Source: Eonycteris spelaea
Lineage: Eukaryota > Chordata > Mammalia > Chiroptera > Pteropodidae
Direction of reading: 5' to 3'
DNA: 64,000 bases
Assembly: GCA_003508835.1 (NCBI GenBank)
Contig: PUFA01000171.1
Span: forward strand, 2,918,501 to 2,982,500
Shown here in pieces: positions 1 to 11,967 of the stretch; position 1 is the stretch's first letter; every line of letters begins with the position of its first letter. Below the pieces are notes generated by a model. The model did no database searches. It was not told where the DNA came from and was given only the letters and a program-made list of their open reading frames with translations. The translations under genes were made by a program, and so were the position numbers.

Positions 1-2330
1 TATTTCTATTTCTGCAAAAAAAAAAAATGTCATTAGAATTTTGACAGAGATTACATTGAATCTGTAAATTGCTTTAGGTAACACTAAAATTTTTATAATA
101 TTAAAACTTCTAATCCATGATCATAGGATGAATTTCCATTTATTTGTTTCTTTAATTCTTTTAGCAATGATTCAGTTTTCAGTGTACAAGTATTTTACTC
201 CTTAATTAAATTAATTTCCAACTTTTTATTCTTTTTTGGTTGTTATTATAAATGGAATTTTTTATCATTCCTTTTCATATTGTTCATTGTTCACTTAGAG
301 AAATGCAATTGATTTTTGTGTGTTGATTTTGTATCCTGCTACTTTGCTGAACTCATTTATTAGGTGTAGCATTTTTTGTGGAGTCTTTAGGATTTTCCAA
401 ATATTAGATTATATTATCTGCAAACAAAGATAATTTTACTTCCTTTCCAATTTGGATACCTTTTGTGTCTTTATCTTGCCTAATTTCACTGGCTAGAATT
501 TCTAGTACTATGTTGAAAAGAAGTAGTGAAAGTGGGCATTCTTGCCTTATTTTCTGATCTTAGCGGAAAAGCTTTCAGTCTTTCTCCATTGAGTATTATG
601 TTTACTGTGGAATTTTACATGTGGCTTTTTAGGTTGAGATAGTTTCCTTGTATTCCTATTTTTATGAGTGTATCATAAAAGGGTATTGAGTTTCATCAAG
701 GTTTTTTAACTGAGATGATCGTATGATTTTCCCCCTTCATTCTGTTAATGTGGCATACTATTGATCAGTTTTCATTTGTTGAAACATCCTTGCATTTCAG
801 GAATAAATCCCACTTGGTCATGGTGTATATGATCCTTTTAATATGCTGCTAAATTCTGTTTGCCAGTTGTTCTGAGTATTTTTGCATTAATGTTCATAAA
901 GGATGTTGGTCTATAACTTTCTTTTCCTGCAGAGTCTTTGGCTTGGTATTAGGTTATGCTGGCCTCATAGAATGAGTTAAGATGTGTTGCCTCCTCTTTG
1001 ATTTTTTGGGAAAGTTTGAAAAGGATTAGTATTCATTTTTAAATATTAGGCAAAATCCATGAGTGAGGCTATCAGGTGCAGGACTTTTCTTTGTCAGGAG
1101 ATTTTTGATTACTGGTTTGATATACTTACTAGTTATAGATCTGTTTATATTTCCTAATGTTTGTAGGTTTTATTTCAAAGAATTTATCCACTTCATCTAA
1201 GTTATCCAAGTCTTTGATGTACAACTGTTCATAGTACTATTACAATCCTTTCTATTTCTGTAGAATTGGTAGTAATGTTCTAACTTTTGTTTCCGATTTT
1301 CATATTTGAGCCTTCTCTCTTTTCTTCTTGTCCATGTAGCTAAAGATTTTCAAATTTTGTGATCTTTTCCAAGAAACAACTTTTGGTTTTATTGATTGTG
1401 TCTCTTGTTTTTCTATCTCTATTTTATCTCTAAACTTTTTATTGCTTCCTTCTGCTAGCTTTGGGTTTAGTTTGTTCTTCTTTCTCAGTTCTTTAAGTTG
1501 TAAAAGTTAGGTTGTTGATTTTAGATATTTCTCTCTTTTTTTTAATGTAAGCATTTACAGCTATAAATATCCTGTTATCATTGCTTTCTCTATGTCTCAT
1601 AACTTTTGGTTATAATGTATGTTCCTTTTTCATTTCTAAGTTTTTTCTAGTTCCTCTTGTAATTTCTTCTTTGATCCATTGGTTGTTTGAAAGTGTATTA
1701 CTTAATTTGCACAATTTTGTTAATTTTTGGTTTCCTTTATGTTATTGATACCTAAATTCATCTCATTGTGTCAGAGAAGATATTTTGTATGATATCTATC
1801 TTTTTAAATCTATTGAGATTTAAGTTATGGCCTAACATATGGTCTATCCTGAAAAATTTCCCAAGTGTACTTAAGAATCGGTTTGCTATGTTTGATGGAG
1901 TGTTCTGTATGTCTGCTAGACATAGTTGCTTTATTGTGTTAAGTTCTCTATTTTCCTTACTTATCTTTTGTCTAGTTGGTTTAATCTTCATTGTGAGGGG
2001 TAGTAAAGTCTCCGACTATTATTATAGAACTCTTATTTCTTCTTCAATTCTGCCAGTGTTTGCTTTATATTTTGATGGTCATTAGTGCATTTAAATATTT
2101 AAAATTGTTGTATCTTCTTGCTGTATAGAACTTTTATTAATATATAATGTCCTTTGTCCCTTAGAACATTTTTTGATTTAGAATGTATTTTGTCCGATAT
2201 TAGTATAGCCCCACCTGCTCTCTTTTGGTTACTATTTGCATGCAATATCTTTTTCCATCCTTTCACTTTAACCTGTTTGCGTCATTGACTCATAGTTGAG
2301 TATCTTGTACAAGAATATAGTTGAGTCATG
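1..2330 (-). mobile_element. L1 retrotransposon, 3' part cut off by window edge
   Basis: The plus strand reads as the reverse complement of an L1 ORF2. It begins in the reverse transcriptase/post-RT region, passes through the RT core and ends in the endonuclease coding region near 2330. All frames carry stops and indels. At 413-424 the minus strand encodes F-A-D-N where an active L1 RT has F-A-D-D, so the second catalytic aspartate is lost. Sequence recognition is strong, the 5' boundary approximate, and the subfamily not assigned. Confidence 0.9.
1758..1991 (-). pseudogene. L1 ORF2 endonuclease-domain remnant
   Basis: This 77-codon open stretch is a surviving piece of the APE-type endonuclease of the L1 ORF2 protein, the enzyme that nicks target DNA for target-primed reverse transcription. 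The recognisable block is F-F-R-I-D-H-M-L-G-H followed by N-R-F-K-K-I-D-I-I and I-F-S-D, where active elements have a conserved R-I-D-H-(I/M)-L-G block and S-D-H. The frame stops right after S-D, so the terminal catalytic histidine region is missing. It lies inside the minus-strand L1 that fills the left end of the window and is a relic. Confidence 0.8.
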
Positions 2331-2723
2331 TATTTTTATCCATTCTGCGCCATCTCTTGTACATTGTGATCAGAAGCAGCAATCAGAGCACAGATCCCCA
2401 AAATTTTGAGGACAGGGTTTTGGGGGGGGGGGGGTTGCTCATTCTGGCTCCTGTAAGCTGCTCCAGAAACACATGCACAGATGCCTGCCATGTGGCCGGA
2501 GGTCATGGATAAGCAGCTGCTATGGTGCTAAGAGCTGAAATTGACCCAAATTAATTACAACTTACCCTCCAAGTCTCTTGGAAGTTGTAGCCTCCAACGG
2601 ACTCTAGAGTTCCAAAATAATTACATCACACAGATTCTGCCAATGCAATTATTATCTAGAAGGGGAGACAGATTCCTGGTACTTCTTACTCTGCCATCTT
2701 CATTTGGCATTAAGGGAAAATAA
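2331..2723. other. unassigned junction sequence, possibly L1 5' end
   Basis: Recognisable L1 endonuclease sequence stops near 2330. What follows is richer in GC, holds a run of 13 G at 2422-2434 and ends in a phrase resembling the antisense 5' UTR of L1 elements (CTGCCATCTTC at about 2691-2701). It could be the 5' end of the neighbouring L1 after an internal deletion, or unrelated flank. Open frames here are short and unconvincing. Confidence 0.3.
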
Positions 2724-5700
2724 TGTAAAAACTTGTCAGACATGAAACAGTCAAAGCAAGTTGAACAGCTTATGTATATACACAAAAGTGACATAGCTCA
2801 CTGTACTCATATCATATCACAGTCCATTTCTTCTTACTTTGTAATTTAATCGGTGTTAAATTACAAAGCACAGAGAAAGCTAAGTGGACACTCTGACTGG
2901 AAGCAGCATGGATATCTAAATGATTCACTGGGCTGGAATCAATCACTGACTTTCTCATTCCAGAAAAAGAAAATAGAGAAAATAAAAATGGGAATTATCC
3001 AACGATGCAATTGTTTGCACTCTGCCTTTTTAAATTTTTGGTTAGTATGTATTTGATGATGGAAACTGAACAACTTATATAAACAAATATTTAGGTGGTG
3101 TAAGTTGTTGATAGCTCTGTAATCAGCAAATAAGAGCATCTGCTGTGTGGTAGCCACTGGGGATACAGAGAAAATAAGACAGTTTCTGACCTCAAGGAAA
3201 CTAATGAAGGGGAAGGAGGTAAACATGTGAACAGAACCCAAAATAAGAGGCCTCTACAAGTAAAGATAAAGATACAGGGGAGAGCTTGTCAGGAAAGTTT
3301 TACTTTCTAAAAATGATAACACTTAATCAGAGTATAACAGTGAAATATTCCAAAATTAAGAAATTGGTAAAAGGGAAGTGTTTTAGGCAGAGGAAATGCA
3401 TGTTTAAAAAGTAGCAAGCCCTTTGGTATGGCAGGAACAAATGGTACAAATAGAGGTGTGACAAGTGATGCTAAAGAGGCCTCTGAGCTCAGACCCCAAA
3501 AGGCCTTGTAGGGCATGCTATAGAGCTCGGGCATGATTCTGTGACATGGTGGCATGGGTGAGATAGGCTGTGGTTTTTGTGCAACTCAAAGCAGGCTAGC
3601 TATTATTCATCATCTCTCTTCTATCCAGAATGTGTCTGAAACAGGGGAGAGAACATGATTCCATTCAAAGTACATGTTAAAACAAACAAACAAACAAAAA
3701 GAGTAAATGGCTGGGGGAAATATTAAATGGCTAAAGATTTTAATTATTTTACTAATAATTTTAATTATTTTACTTATAGCACCACAGGTATTCACAACAT
3801 AGGCTATGCATGTATATTTGAGGTGAGTCTGTTGCCGTTGGAGGAAAGGGCATTAAAAAGGATTTCATGGGGAAATGAAAAGATAAGATTTAAGTAGTTT
3901 TGTTTTACCATCCTCAGTCTCAAAAATTGTATTTCCCAGGATGATCCTGGTGAAGGTAAAACTGGTCATGGGTCTCTTCCCCCGATAACAAACAGGTGTG
4001 ACTCTGATGAATCTCACTCCACTTTCCAGCCCACCATGAACAACTTTTCCTGCTCTTAATTTTCTCCTTCCTATCTCACCCAGGAACACTTAGGTTTTTC
4101 ATCTACTTGATTTTGACAAGAGAATGAAAATTTTCTATCCCAATAAACCCACTAGGCAATAGTAGTACCCTCTGCCCTGCAGATCTCCACTTTGAAAAGG
4201 ATGTATACTGCATCTACTGTGTGGTAACTCAAAGAAAGAATCTCTGATGTTAGGATATCAATTATCAAACCTGCCTGGATAGGTAAAATTCTGTTGTATG
4301 AATGGGGTTGGTGTACCTTTAGGGATGCTCTTGATTTGGGTCCTAACAAATAACCAGAGGTAATCATCACTAGAAATAGCTTCCAGCCTTGTCGCTGTTG
4401 AACATTCATGGATTCAGATAGTTTCTTTCCTTCTGCAGCCTCTGGGCCTGCTGGCTATCCCCTGCGCATGAGTAGTAGGCTTCGAGCCAATGAATACTGA
4501 GGAGTGCTATTTAGGCATTCACACATAACAGATGATGTGCTTTACACATGGTGAACAATCAATCAGATAAAGTGTCCTCCTGAACCATCCAGAAAGAGCA
4601 GGATTGATAAGCAGTGGGTGAACAGGAAATGCGGAGGCAGTATCTGTATATAGTAAGATAAATGACACATACTAAAAGCTCTGAAAAATATCCTCATGAG
4701 AATGGGCATTTGACCATCTACTTTCCTTCTTTGCTCTTCAGGAATGTGGGGTGGCAGATGGTGGACCAAACTATATTTAGAATCCAGATTTTCAAAGATA
4801 GTATGTGCTAAAGCAAAATGGAATGGCGGATGGTTTGTATTCCTGAAGGAGTCCTAACTTGTATGTCACTGTATTTTAAAGAATAACCTTTTTAAATGTT
4901 ATCTGTTTAAGGTGAAGCCAACACACAGCTATTTGGAATCCCAGATTCATAAAAAGTTCACTGCTTTATGTAGGTACCATATTCTGGATGCTGGATGAAA
5001 AAAGCCTTGAAATTCTGATGTATTGTGACATTTGGGGATTTCTTAAACTCTGTTTCTAAGTTACTCAATAAAGCACTATTAAGAATCATCCATCAAAGTA
5101 AAATGCCCCAGGGACCACCAACTAAGCTGCGAACTGTCTCTTGACAATAATTGTGAGTGCTAGTATGTTTCATTTTTAAACGTTTTTTTTTCAACCCAAC
5201 AAAGTTTCAAATAGTACCAGTTATCTCAGAACTCAGTAAGAAAAGAAACTAAAGGAAAATGCCTAGTTTTTTTTTCTTTTTTTTGCAACAAATAATCTTC
5301 AACCAATGTAAAACCAAGGTTGTTTTATGCATTGTTAAGCACAGTTTTTTGAAGGGGGATGCAAAAATGATTCTATTGGTTAGGCTGTTGGTTCATCCTA
5401 GACTTCCTGCCCTATCTGTTTCTAATAACTAGAAAATGCCTACATATAAAATGTTGTACAAAATGTAATCACTGCATTCTTCAAATTCCAAGTGTATTCA
5501 TGAAATTTTTTTAGTCAAGTGATATTTATACCAGACTTAGTTTATGCATCTTCCCAGATTTTTTCAGCTGCACTCCCAACCTTTTTCAATGATCACTACT
5601 GTTATAGCCTCAACTCAAACACCACCAGTTGTCTCATCCTCAACCTGGGCACAGCTTCTGTGGTGTTGTGGTGTTATCATAGCAACACCTATAGCAGCTC

Positions 5701-5984
5701 CACTGCCAAGATTTGACTTAGCAAAACCATAGAGGCTCTGGTTTTGCCCAGCAGGTGTCTGCAATGGCCAAGTAACATAACCAGGAGTGTAGATGAGTTA
5801 CTGTTCCATAAGAAAACTTTCACCAATGAGAGCCAGAAGACAGAAGTGAGCTAACAAATTCTCTATCCTTCCTCTTGGTCCTCCACCAGACGTTTCTAAG
5901 CCCCAGAGGCACCTTTCATGTGTGCTTTTCGGAGATGTGTCCGAGCAACCTATTATGTGTTTTTATGAAGTTATGGATTCCTTA
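2724..5984. other. unassigned sequence with one old repeat
   Basis: Apart from the old repeat at 3090-3560, nothing recognisable. A short tandem duplication of a TTTTAATTATTTTACT-like unit sits at about 3738-3776. Open frames are no longer than chance predicts for this composition and show no protein family signature. Confidence 0.4.
3090..3560. repeat. old interspersed repeat, unnamed family, copy 1
   Basis: The order of phrases (a GTAGCCACTGGGGATACAG start, a stretch of pre-insertion purine-rich sequence, GGCCTTGTAGGGCATG near the end) matches a common ancient mammalian repeat. At least three more degraded copies seem present at 16370-16790, 61075-61275 and 63600-63920. I could not assign a family name or an orientation from sequence alone. 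Confidence 0.45.
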
Positions 5985-6125
5985 GTAATGTAGCACCTTG
6001 GATTTTTTCCCTATATCCCTGCATCACTTCCTTTCTTTCACTCTTGCTGCCCTGGGATTGCAACTCTAATAACATGTTTGCATGTAAACTTTGTCTCAAC
6101 TCTGTTTTCTAGAGTTAAGATATTT
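5985..6125 (+). repeat. LTR-like 3' end remnant
   Basis: The stretch TTTGTCTCAACTCTGTTTTCTAGAG at the right end, preceded by a pyrimidine-rich tract, resembles the U5/3' end of an old ERVL-type LTR family. The same phrase recurs at 60215-60440, and its reverse complement at 13628, 25903 and 53525. Boundaries and family are uncertain. Confidence 0.4.
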
Positions 6126-9100
6126 ATATTTCTGTATTCACCTTAAGTTTGAACTAAATACAATTTGTGTGTTTATGTTGGCTATCCACTTTTTATTACT
6201 GGATTTCTCTAAAAGGGAATCAAGAGGGCACCCAGTCCATGGTATTAGGAAAGAAATGGTTTAAAGTCCATTGGGTACTTAGAACTTTGTTAAAGGCATT
6301 GCACCACTATAGGTACTGTTTTTTTAATCCTGAAACTAATGTGGTAGTTTGAAGGAAAACAAGCTTGGTGTTCCCTTCCAGCCTGCAACAGGGTTATTCC
6401 CTTTGAGAATCAGTCGGTATTGGGTTTCTCCTCCTACATACTAGGAGCAGAAGCCCCCAGTTAGGGATGCCCTAAAGAGACTAATGAATTTGGATGGAAA
6501 GAAGTAGCATAACCTTATCTGCCCTTCTTCCTTAAATGCATGTGCTCTGTCAAGAAGTACAGTTTCAATCTCAATATGGAAAATATCAAAAGATACAACT
6601 TAGATAAACAAACGTTCTTTGGAGTCCTCAATAATTTTTAGGAGTGTAAAGGAATCCTGAGACCAACAAATTAATATATATCTCCAGGGCCTGGAATAAT
6701 ACCTGGAACAAAGAAAGTCCTGTAGCAGAGACTTCTGGTACCCACATATTAGCCTCTTAGTCTAGTCGAGGTAACTACTGTTTTATAGTACTTTGCAATT
6801 TGTAAATAGCTGGTAAAAAGGTAGATATGTTGATTTATCATGCATTACTATGCCTGTATATCTTCTTGCTGATAAAATTAGGAAAATTGTTACTTTGAGA
6901 GCTGTTTCAACCCTCTCCACAATTGGACTTCAGTGTTCTTGCTGTTTTTTTCTTTTTAAAGGGCTGCCAACATAAATGTGCCACACTTGAGCTGCATAGC
7001 ACACTGAGGTGAAAGAGCATGTTTTACATCTATAGTCAGAAATTTGTGTCAGAGGTACTAATGATTAAGTGGGGGAAATTTAGAATGTACTTTTCTCAAG
7101 TAACAAGAAATCCAGAAGTAGCTGGTTTGTTTGGAAGCTCAACAGCGACATTGAGAAATATAGTGTTTTCTATATGCTTTTCTACCATCCTCAGGTATCA
7201 GTCAGAGCCATCAAAGCTGCAATATGACTGCAGTAACTTCCAAGCATCATATCCTCACATGACAAAGTCCAAAAGCAGAAAGGGAAATTCAGGGTCTCTT
7301 CACTGGCCTCTCTCCTTCTGTCAATTAAGGAAACATTTTCCAAAATTTCTATGTCTCCTTGGTCATAACAGGGTCACCTAACCACCCATATAGCTAGTTG
7401 CCAGCGGGCTGGGTAAACTGAGTATCTGATATGTTCAGCCTCAATTGAGAAAAGAAACAATAGGGAAGGGAGTGCATACCAGGTGGGCAACCAACAGTGT
7501 CTGCCACAAAGTGGTCTCTGTATTTGTTCAATGAAAGCTATGGACATAAATGGACAAAAAACAGACTAGAATATAGGATGGGACAGTGACATGGCTGATA
7601 AATATGCTTAAGATAATAGAAGTCAGAGAGTAAAACCATTTCTAGGTTTCCAAATCCTCAATAAATTTGTGTGCATTTTGGGATTTGGTGGAGGTTTAAT
7701 AAGATGATAGCAATATTTATTGGTATAATGAGTTCCTCAGGGAAGGTTATAATAATGGTTGAAGCTCATGACCTGTCCATGGACAGGGTTCCATGCTAAA
7801 TTTTAAGGTATTCTGGGAGAACAGGCAGATTCCTTTCAAGGGAGTCCAAGAAATTGACATCTCTAGGTCCCAGTTAGAGGAAGAAAGTATGAGGTAGTCT
7901 ATTTTGCAGTCAAGTATATAGGAAAGTTTATTTATAGGGAAAATAGAAGTTACAGTTGGCAGTGAAGTATTTGAAAAAACAATATCAAAAGAAGATGTGG
8001 CTTAGAGGGTGGGGAGAGAATCAGGCAGGAAGGAAAACAAGGATAAGCACATGAGCAAAAATCAATTTCTGCAAGGTTTCTACTCCAAGTCCTGGCAGGA
8101 ATTCAAGAAATGAGAAATCAAGATAAAGGGGAAACTTATGGTTAAATTTAAGCCATTCTATAAGTTATGACCCTCTAGTGTCAAGTAAACCAAATTTAAC
8201 TAATTTTTTTTTTAGAGAGATGTTTAAATCAACTCTAAGGTTGAGAAGTCAGATGGGCCTCTGAAAGTGACAAGAATCTAAGCCTGGTAAACTGCCAGAA
8301 CTGTCCCATCTCTGTTTCTACATATACAGATAATTTTTCTTTGCTGTCCTAGTCTAGTGATGAAATACAGCAACCCCACGCTTTTTATGTTTACATGTTA
8401 TATTCCAGCCTCCCACTAACATGCTGACTTAATTCGATGTTCTTAGAGAGGATCTGATTGATCCCCTTTGGGCTCAGACAGGGTCTACCCAACCCCAACT
8501 AATGCTGGGGAGACACAATTATGTAATATGACATGGCTTCTAGGAGCTTACCCCTAAAGTGAGAAGAAAGCACAGTTTCAAAAGAAACAGGGATTATTAT
8601 GTATTGTATAGAAATTCCAGGTACCCCATTATAGCACTGAAATCAGAGATACTTGGTGTGGTATGACTTGGTAAAGCTCTGGTCTCCAGGAGTCTCTGGT
8701 GTTCAATGAGGTCAGCAGAAGGATTTGAGTCTATCCTATCCTCACACTGGATTCACATTTCATTTAGTTGTACCAGTGGTACCTGGAAGGAGAAGCAGGA
8801 CATGTAAAAGTAAGCCCAACTCCCAAGGGTTTGTTTTCTATATTATGTAAAGATGTGTTTGGGTAAGAGAGATGGGGAACCAGTTGGAAGAGAAGAATCA
8901 CACAAACATCAAGAACAGAGATGATATTTATTCCTTCACCCACAAAGATCTCCAACTGAGCAGTCCTGTACTTCAGGAAAAGAATGTGTGGATCACACCT
9001 TAAGGGTCACAAAATATGCTACAGGTAGAAAATGGTGTTTTGGAAGTAGTCAACAGCTGAATCCATAATTTTCAAGGTATAAATACCATAGGAGAAAACA

Positions 9101-9159
9101 TCTTTATCTTTACATTTAAAAATATTAGATACCTTAGAAGAAGTCATCTAGATCTGGTA
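6126..9159. other. unassigned sequence
   Basis: No gene is recognised. The part at 7190-7380, with TCATATCCTCACATGACAAAGTCC, has the look of a decayed interspersed repeat that I cannot name. The 120-codon plus frame at 7019-7381 runs through that repeat-like part and has no family signature, so it is not called as a gene. Confidence 0.35.
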
Positions 9160-9360
9160 AGATAGCATGAAATAGCAGAAAGAACCCTGGATTTGACATG
9201 AATAAACCAGACTTGGAATTCTATCTGCATACCTTGAGTTACCTTTAGTAAGCACTTCTTCATTTTCTAGTAAATAAGGAAGGTAATGACAGAAAGACTA
9301 AGATCTTTATGACTTCACATGGTTGTAAGGATCAGTTGAACTGGCAAAATAGCAGATGGG
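9160..9360 (+). repeat. MIR SINE fragment
   Basis: The order A-T-A-G-C-A-G-A-A-A-G-A-A-C-C-C-T-G-G-A, then AGACTTGGAATTCTATCTGC, then a CTTCATTTTCTAGTAAATAA tail follows the MIR consensus (tRNA-related head, core, end). It is heavily diverged, as expected of an ancient SINE. Confidence 0.55.
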
Positions 9361-11258
9361 CACCAGCTGTACTCAATGCAAATATGGATGAAAGAGTAAG
9401 ACTCAATTTAGCTAATAGCTGGTGAGTACCAAAAGTATAGGGCAGATATCAGCTCTAAAACTTTCCTTTATAAGAAGTCTATTTCTTAATCATCAAGCAG
9501 GCCTCCGCAGGATTTTTGAAGGCACAAAATCAGGTAGAAAAACTTGCAAACTTGAATGGTAACGATGGGACCCACTTGGTCAAAAGTATAAAGACCTCAC
9601 AGAATAGCCCGTTGATTTGGGTACAGAGAATTCTGTTCCAAAGACTGAACCTGTGCAGGTGGAGGGGTAGAAAAGTCCTTACTCGACGTTCCTGGCCCCA
9701 TTGTGCTCGGAAGCCTGTGGGTGGGGGCAATGTCCTAGGAATAGTGCTTGGGGATTTTTTTTTGTTTGGGCATACATCTGTTTTATCTAGAGTTCAGCAG
9801 GGCACAAAAGGAATATCCAAACACAAATTTTCAGTCTGCAGGAAAGAAGCTTGCATAGGAAAACAAGCTTTCTAGTTTCAGCTCTGCCAGGAGCTAGTTG
9901 GGTTTCTTCAGGCAAGCCTCTCAAGCCCTCTCAGGATCAAGCCACCCACGTCTCCTAAGTTTTCATTTTATATTTATGGTTAAGAATTTTAGGATCCTCA
10001 CTTAAAACTTGGGGCAGATAAACCTTGAACTGCCCAGTACATCAGAACATTCTGTGATTCTCTGACAAGTCTTCCAGAAATATGATCCTCTCTGAGAGTA
10101 TTCATCTCAAGCAGGTACTGTGAGGCCATGGAGCTCTTTTGACAATACTCCTGAGGATGCTCTTACCCTTCCCCACATCTTAGCAGCTTTCTAATACCCC
10201 AAACAGTGGGGACATGAGTGGTACATATTGTACACATCAAGATGTTTGGTGGGTGACCTAATCACCAGCCAGAGATGACACCATAAGTATAATCTTGCCT
10301 TGTTTATTTTAAAAGAGGAAAGAGTCAGGAAGAATTAAAGCAGGAGGAGAACTGGAGAAAAAAGAATATTATGTTTAGAACAAAGACTTAAAAATCTACC
10401 ATGAGCCAAAAGGGGAATCCCACTCTTTTTGCATAAACCTAGTTCCTCTTTTACATATTTGGGAGGACAGTATAATTAGCTGAGGACACTGAACAACCTC
10501 AAAGCATTTGGAAGTCCCCTCTGGCCCCTATTTCAAAAGGAGACTCAATTTGGTTCAACATCCTGACTACATATGTGCTGAATCAGGTCCTGGATGCCTT
10601 CTGTCTGCCAGCCAGAATGGGACTCTTGGAGGTACCCATTAGCAGGAAGCCAATTCACTTTCTGGTAAGAAAAATATAGGGAATGACCCTAAATTTTAGA
10701 TTGTACAGGCATGCTCAGATGTTCTGTTAATTGCTAGTTGTACAGTTGAACTTCCTCTGCCTCAACCATTGTAACTCTTTGCCAATTAAGGGTATATATC
10801 CTAATTTTTAAAAAAATGTTAAAAACCAAAAAGGAGATACAATGAGTCAGACCTAATGCTCCTAAAAAAAAAAACCTTGCTTGGATCACTATCTAAATAC
10901 TCAAAATTACATTAATATAACATAACCTACTTCTTACCCATACCATCTATTCTGGATATTGTCCACATGTGTAAAGTCTTATGTAGAACAGCAAAAAAAG
11001 TGAATGTGCTTCCAATCTATTGAGAAATAGAATTAGTTTAACAGAGTAGAAAACCTGTGAAGAGAAATTGAACATGAAAGGCCTCACCTGGGAGCAAGTG
11101 CATAGCCCTGATATAAGGGCAGAAACCACTGGAAGAAGAAAAAATAGTATCATTTGAAGTAACAAACCCAACTCCTAAGTTAGCCAGGGTATAAATGACT
11201 CCAGAATATTAAATTATAAAAAGGTTAGCAAGAGATCATGATTTTCCACTGGAGCAGC
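9361..11258. other. unassigned sequence up to an L1 insertion
   Basis: No convincing gene. A weak MIR-like phrase (CAGCTCTGCCAGGAGCTAG) lies at 9880-9898. The 119-codon plus frame at 9516-9875 has no recognisable domain. Confidence 0.35.
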
Positions 11259-11273
11259 TGACATCAAACTTTT
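11259..11273 (+). repeat. target-site duplication, left copy
   Basis: The 15-base sequence TGACATCAAACTTTT is repeated exactly at 11953-11967 and brackets a minus-strand L1. The duplication ends in TTTT, as expected where L1 endonuclease nicks before a minus-strand insertion. Confidence 0.85.
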
Positions 11274-11952
11274 TTTTTTAATTTATTTTTTATGGTGCCA
11301 TTGATTAACGAAATCCAATAAGTTTCAGCTACACATTTAACAGTAAGGCATATATATATATATATACTGTTCACCTCTCATAGTTAGATTTCTTTCTGTC
11401 ACCACATATTTGACCCCCCCCTTCCTCCACTTACCTTCCGCCTCCCCTCTATTCTCACCCTCTGGTAACCACTAGTCTATTGTCCATGTCCATGAGTCTC
11501 TGTTTGTTTGTCCTGTTCATTTGTTGCTTTTAGGTTTATATTCCACATGTAAGTGATATCATGTGATTTTCGACTTTTTCTGTCTAGATTATTTCGCTTA
11601 GCATGATTATCTTAAGGTCCATCCATGTTGTTGCAAATGGCAGCATTTCATCTCTTCTTATAGATGAGTAATATTCCATTGTATATATGTGCCACAGCTT
11701 CTTTAGCCATCTGTCATAGAACACTTCAGTTGCTTCCATGTCCTGGACATGAATGATGCTGCTATGAAAATCGGTGTGCAAATGTCTTTTTGCATATGGA
11801 TTTTCAAGTCTTTGGGGTAAATACCCAGTAGAGAGATTGCTGGATCATATGGTAGATCAATTCCTAGTTTTCTGAGGAACCTCGATACTGTTTTCCACAG
11901 TGGCTGTACCAATTTGCAGTCCCACCAGCAATGTATGAGGATTCCTTTTTCT
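11274..11952 (-). mobile_element. 5'-truncated L1 insertion with perfect TSD
   Basis: A 679-bp minus-strand L1: a poly-T (poly-A tail in element sense) at 11274-11279, an A/T-rich and CT-rich 3' UTR with a short (TA)n at 11350-11366, then the C-terminal part of ORF2. It is cut at its 5' end near 11952, the usual outcome of incomplete target-primed reverse transcription. The flanking 15-bp duplications are identical, so both insertion points are fixed by sequence. Confidence 0.9.
11584..11912 (-). pseudogene. L1 ORF2 C-terminal remnant
   Basis: Two overlapping minus frames (11703-11912 and 11584-11781) together carry the typical L1 ORF2 C-terminal blocks: [21 protein letters not shown] in the first, and W-H-I-Y-T-M-E-Y-Y-S-S-I-R-R-D-E in the second. 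A frameshift separates them, near 11703-11781. This is the cysteine-rich C-terminal side of ORF2, well past the RT domain; the RT and endonuclease were never copied into this truncated insertion. Confidence 0.85.
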
Positions 11953-11967
11953 TGACATCAAACTTTT
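11953..11967 (+). repeat. target-site duplication, right copy
   Basis: Exact repeat of 11259-11273. Removing 11274-11967 restores an uninterrupted empty site. Confidence 0.85.

Noticed and set aside
9516..9875. Plus-strand open frame of 119 codons
   Set aside because: No domain, an overlapping minus frame, and no splice or promoter context.
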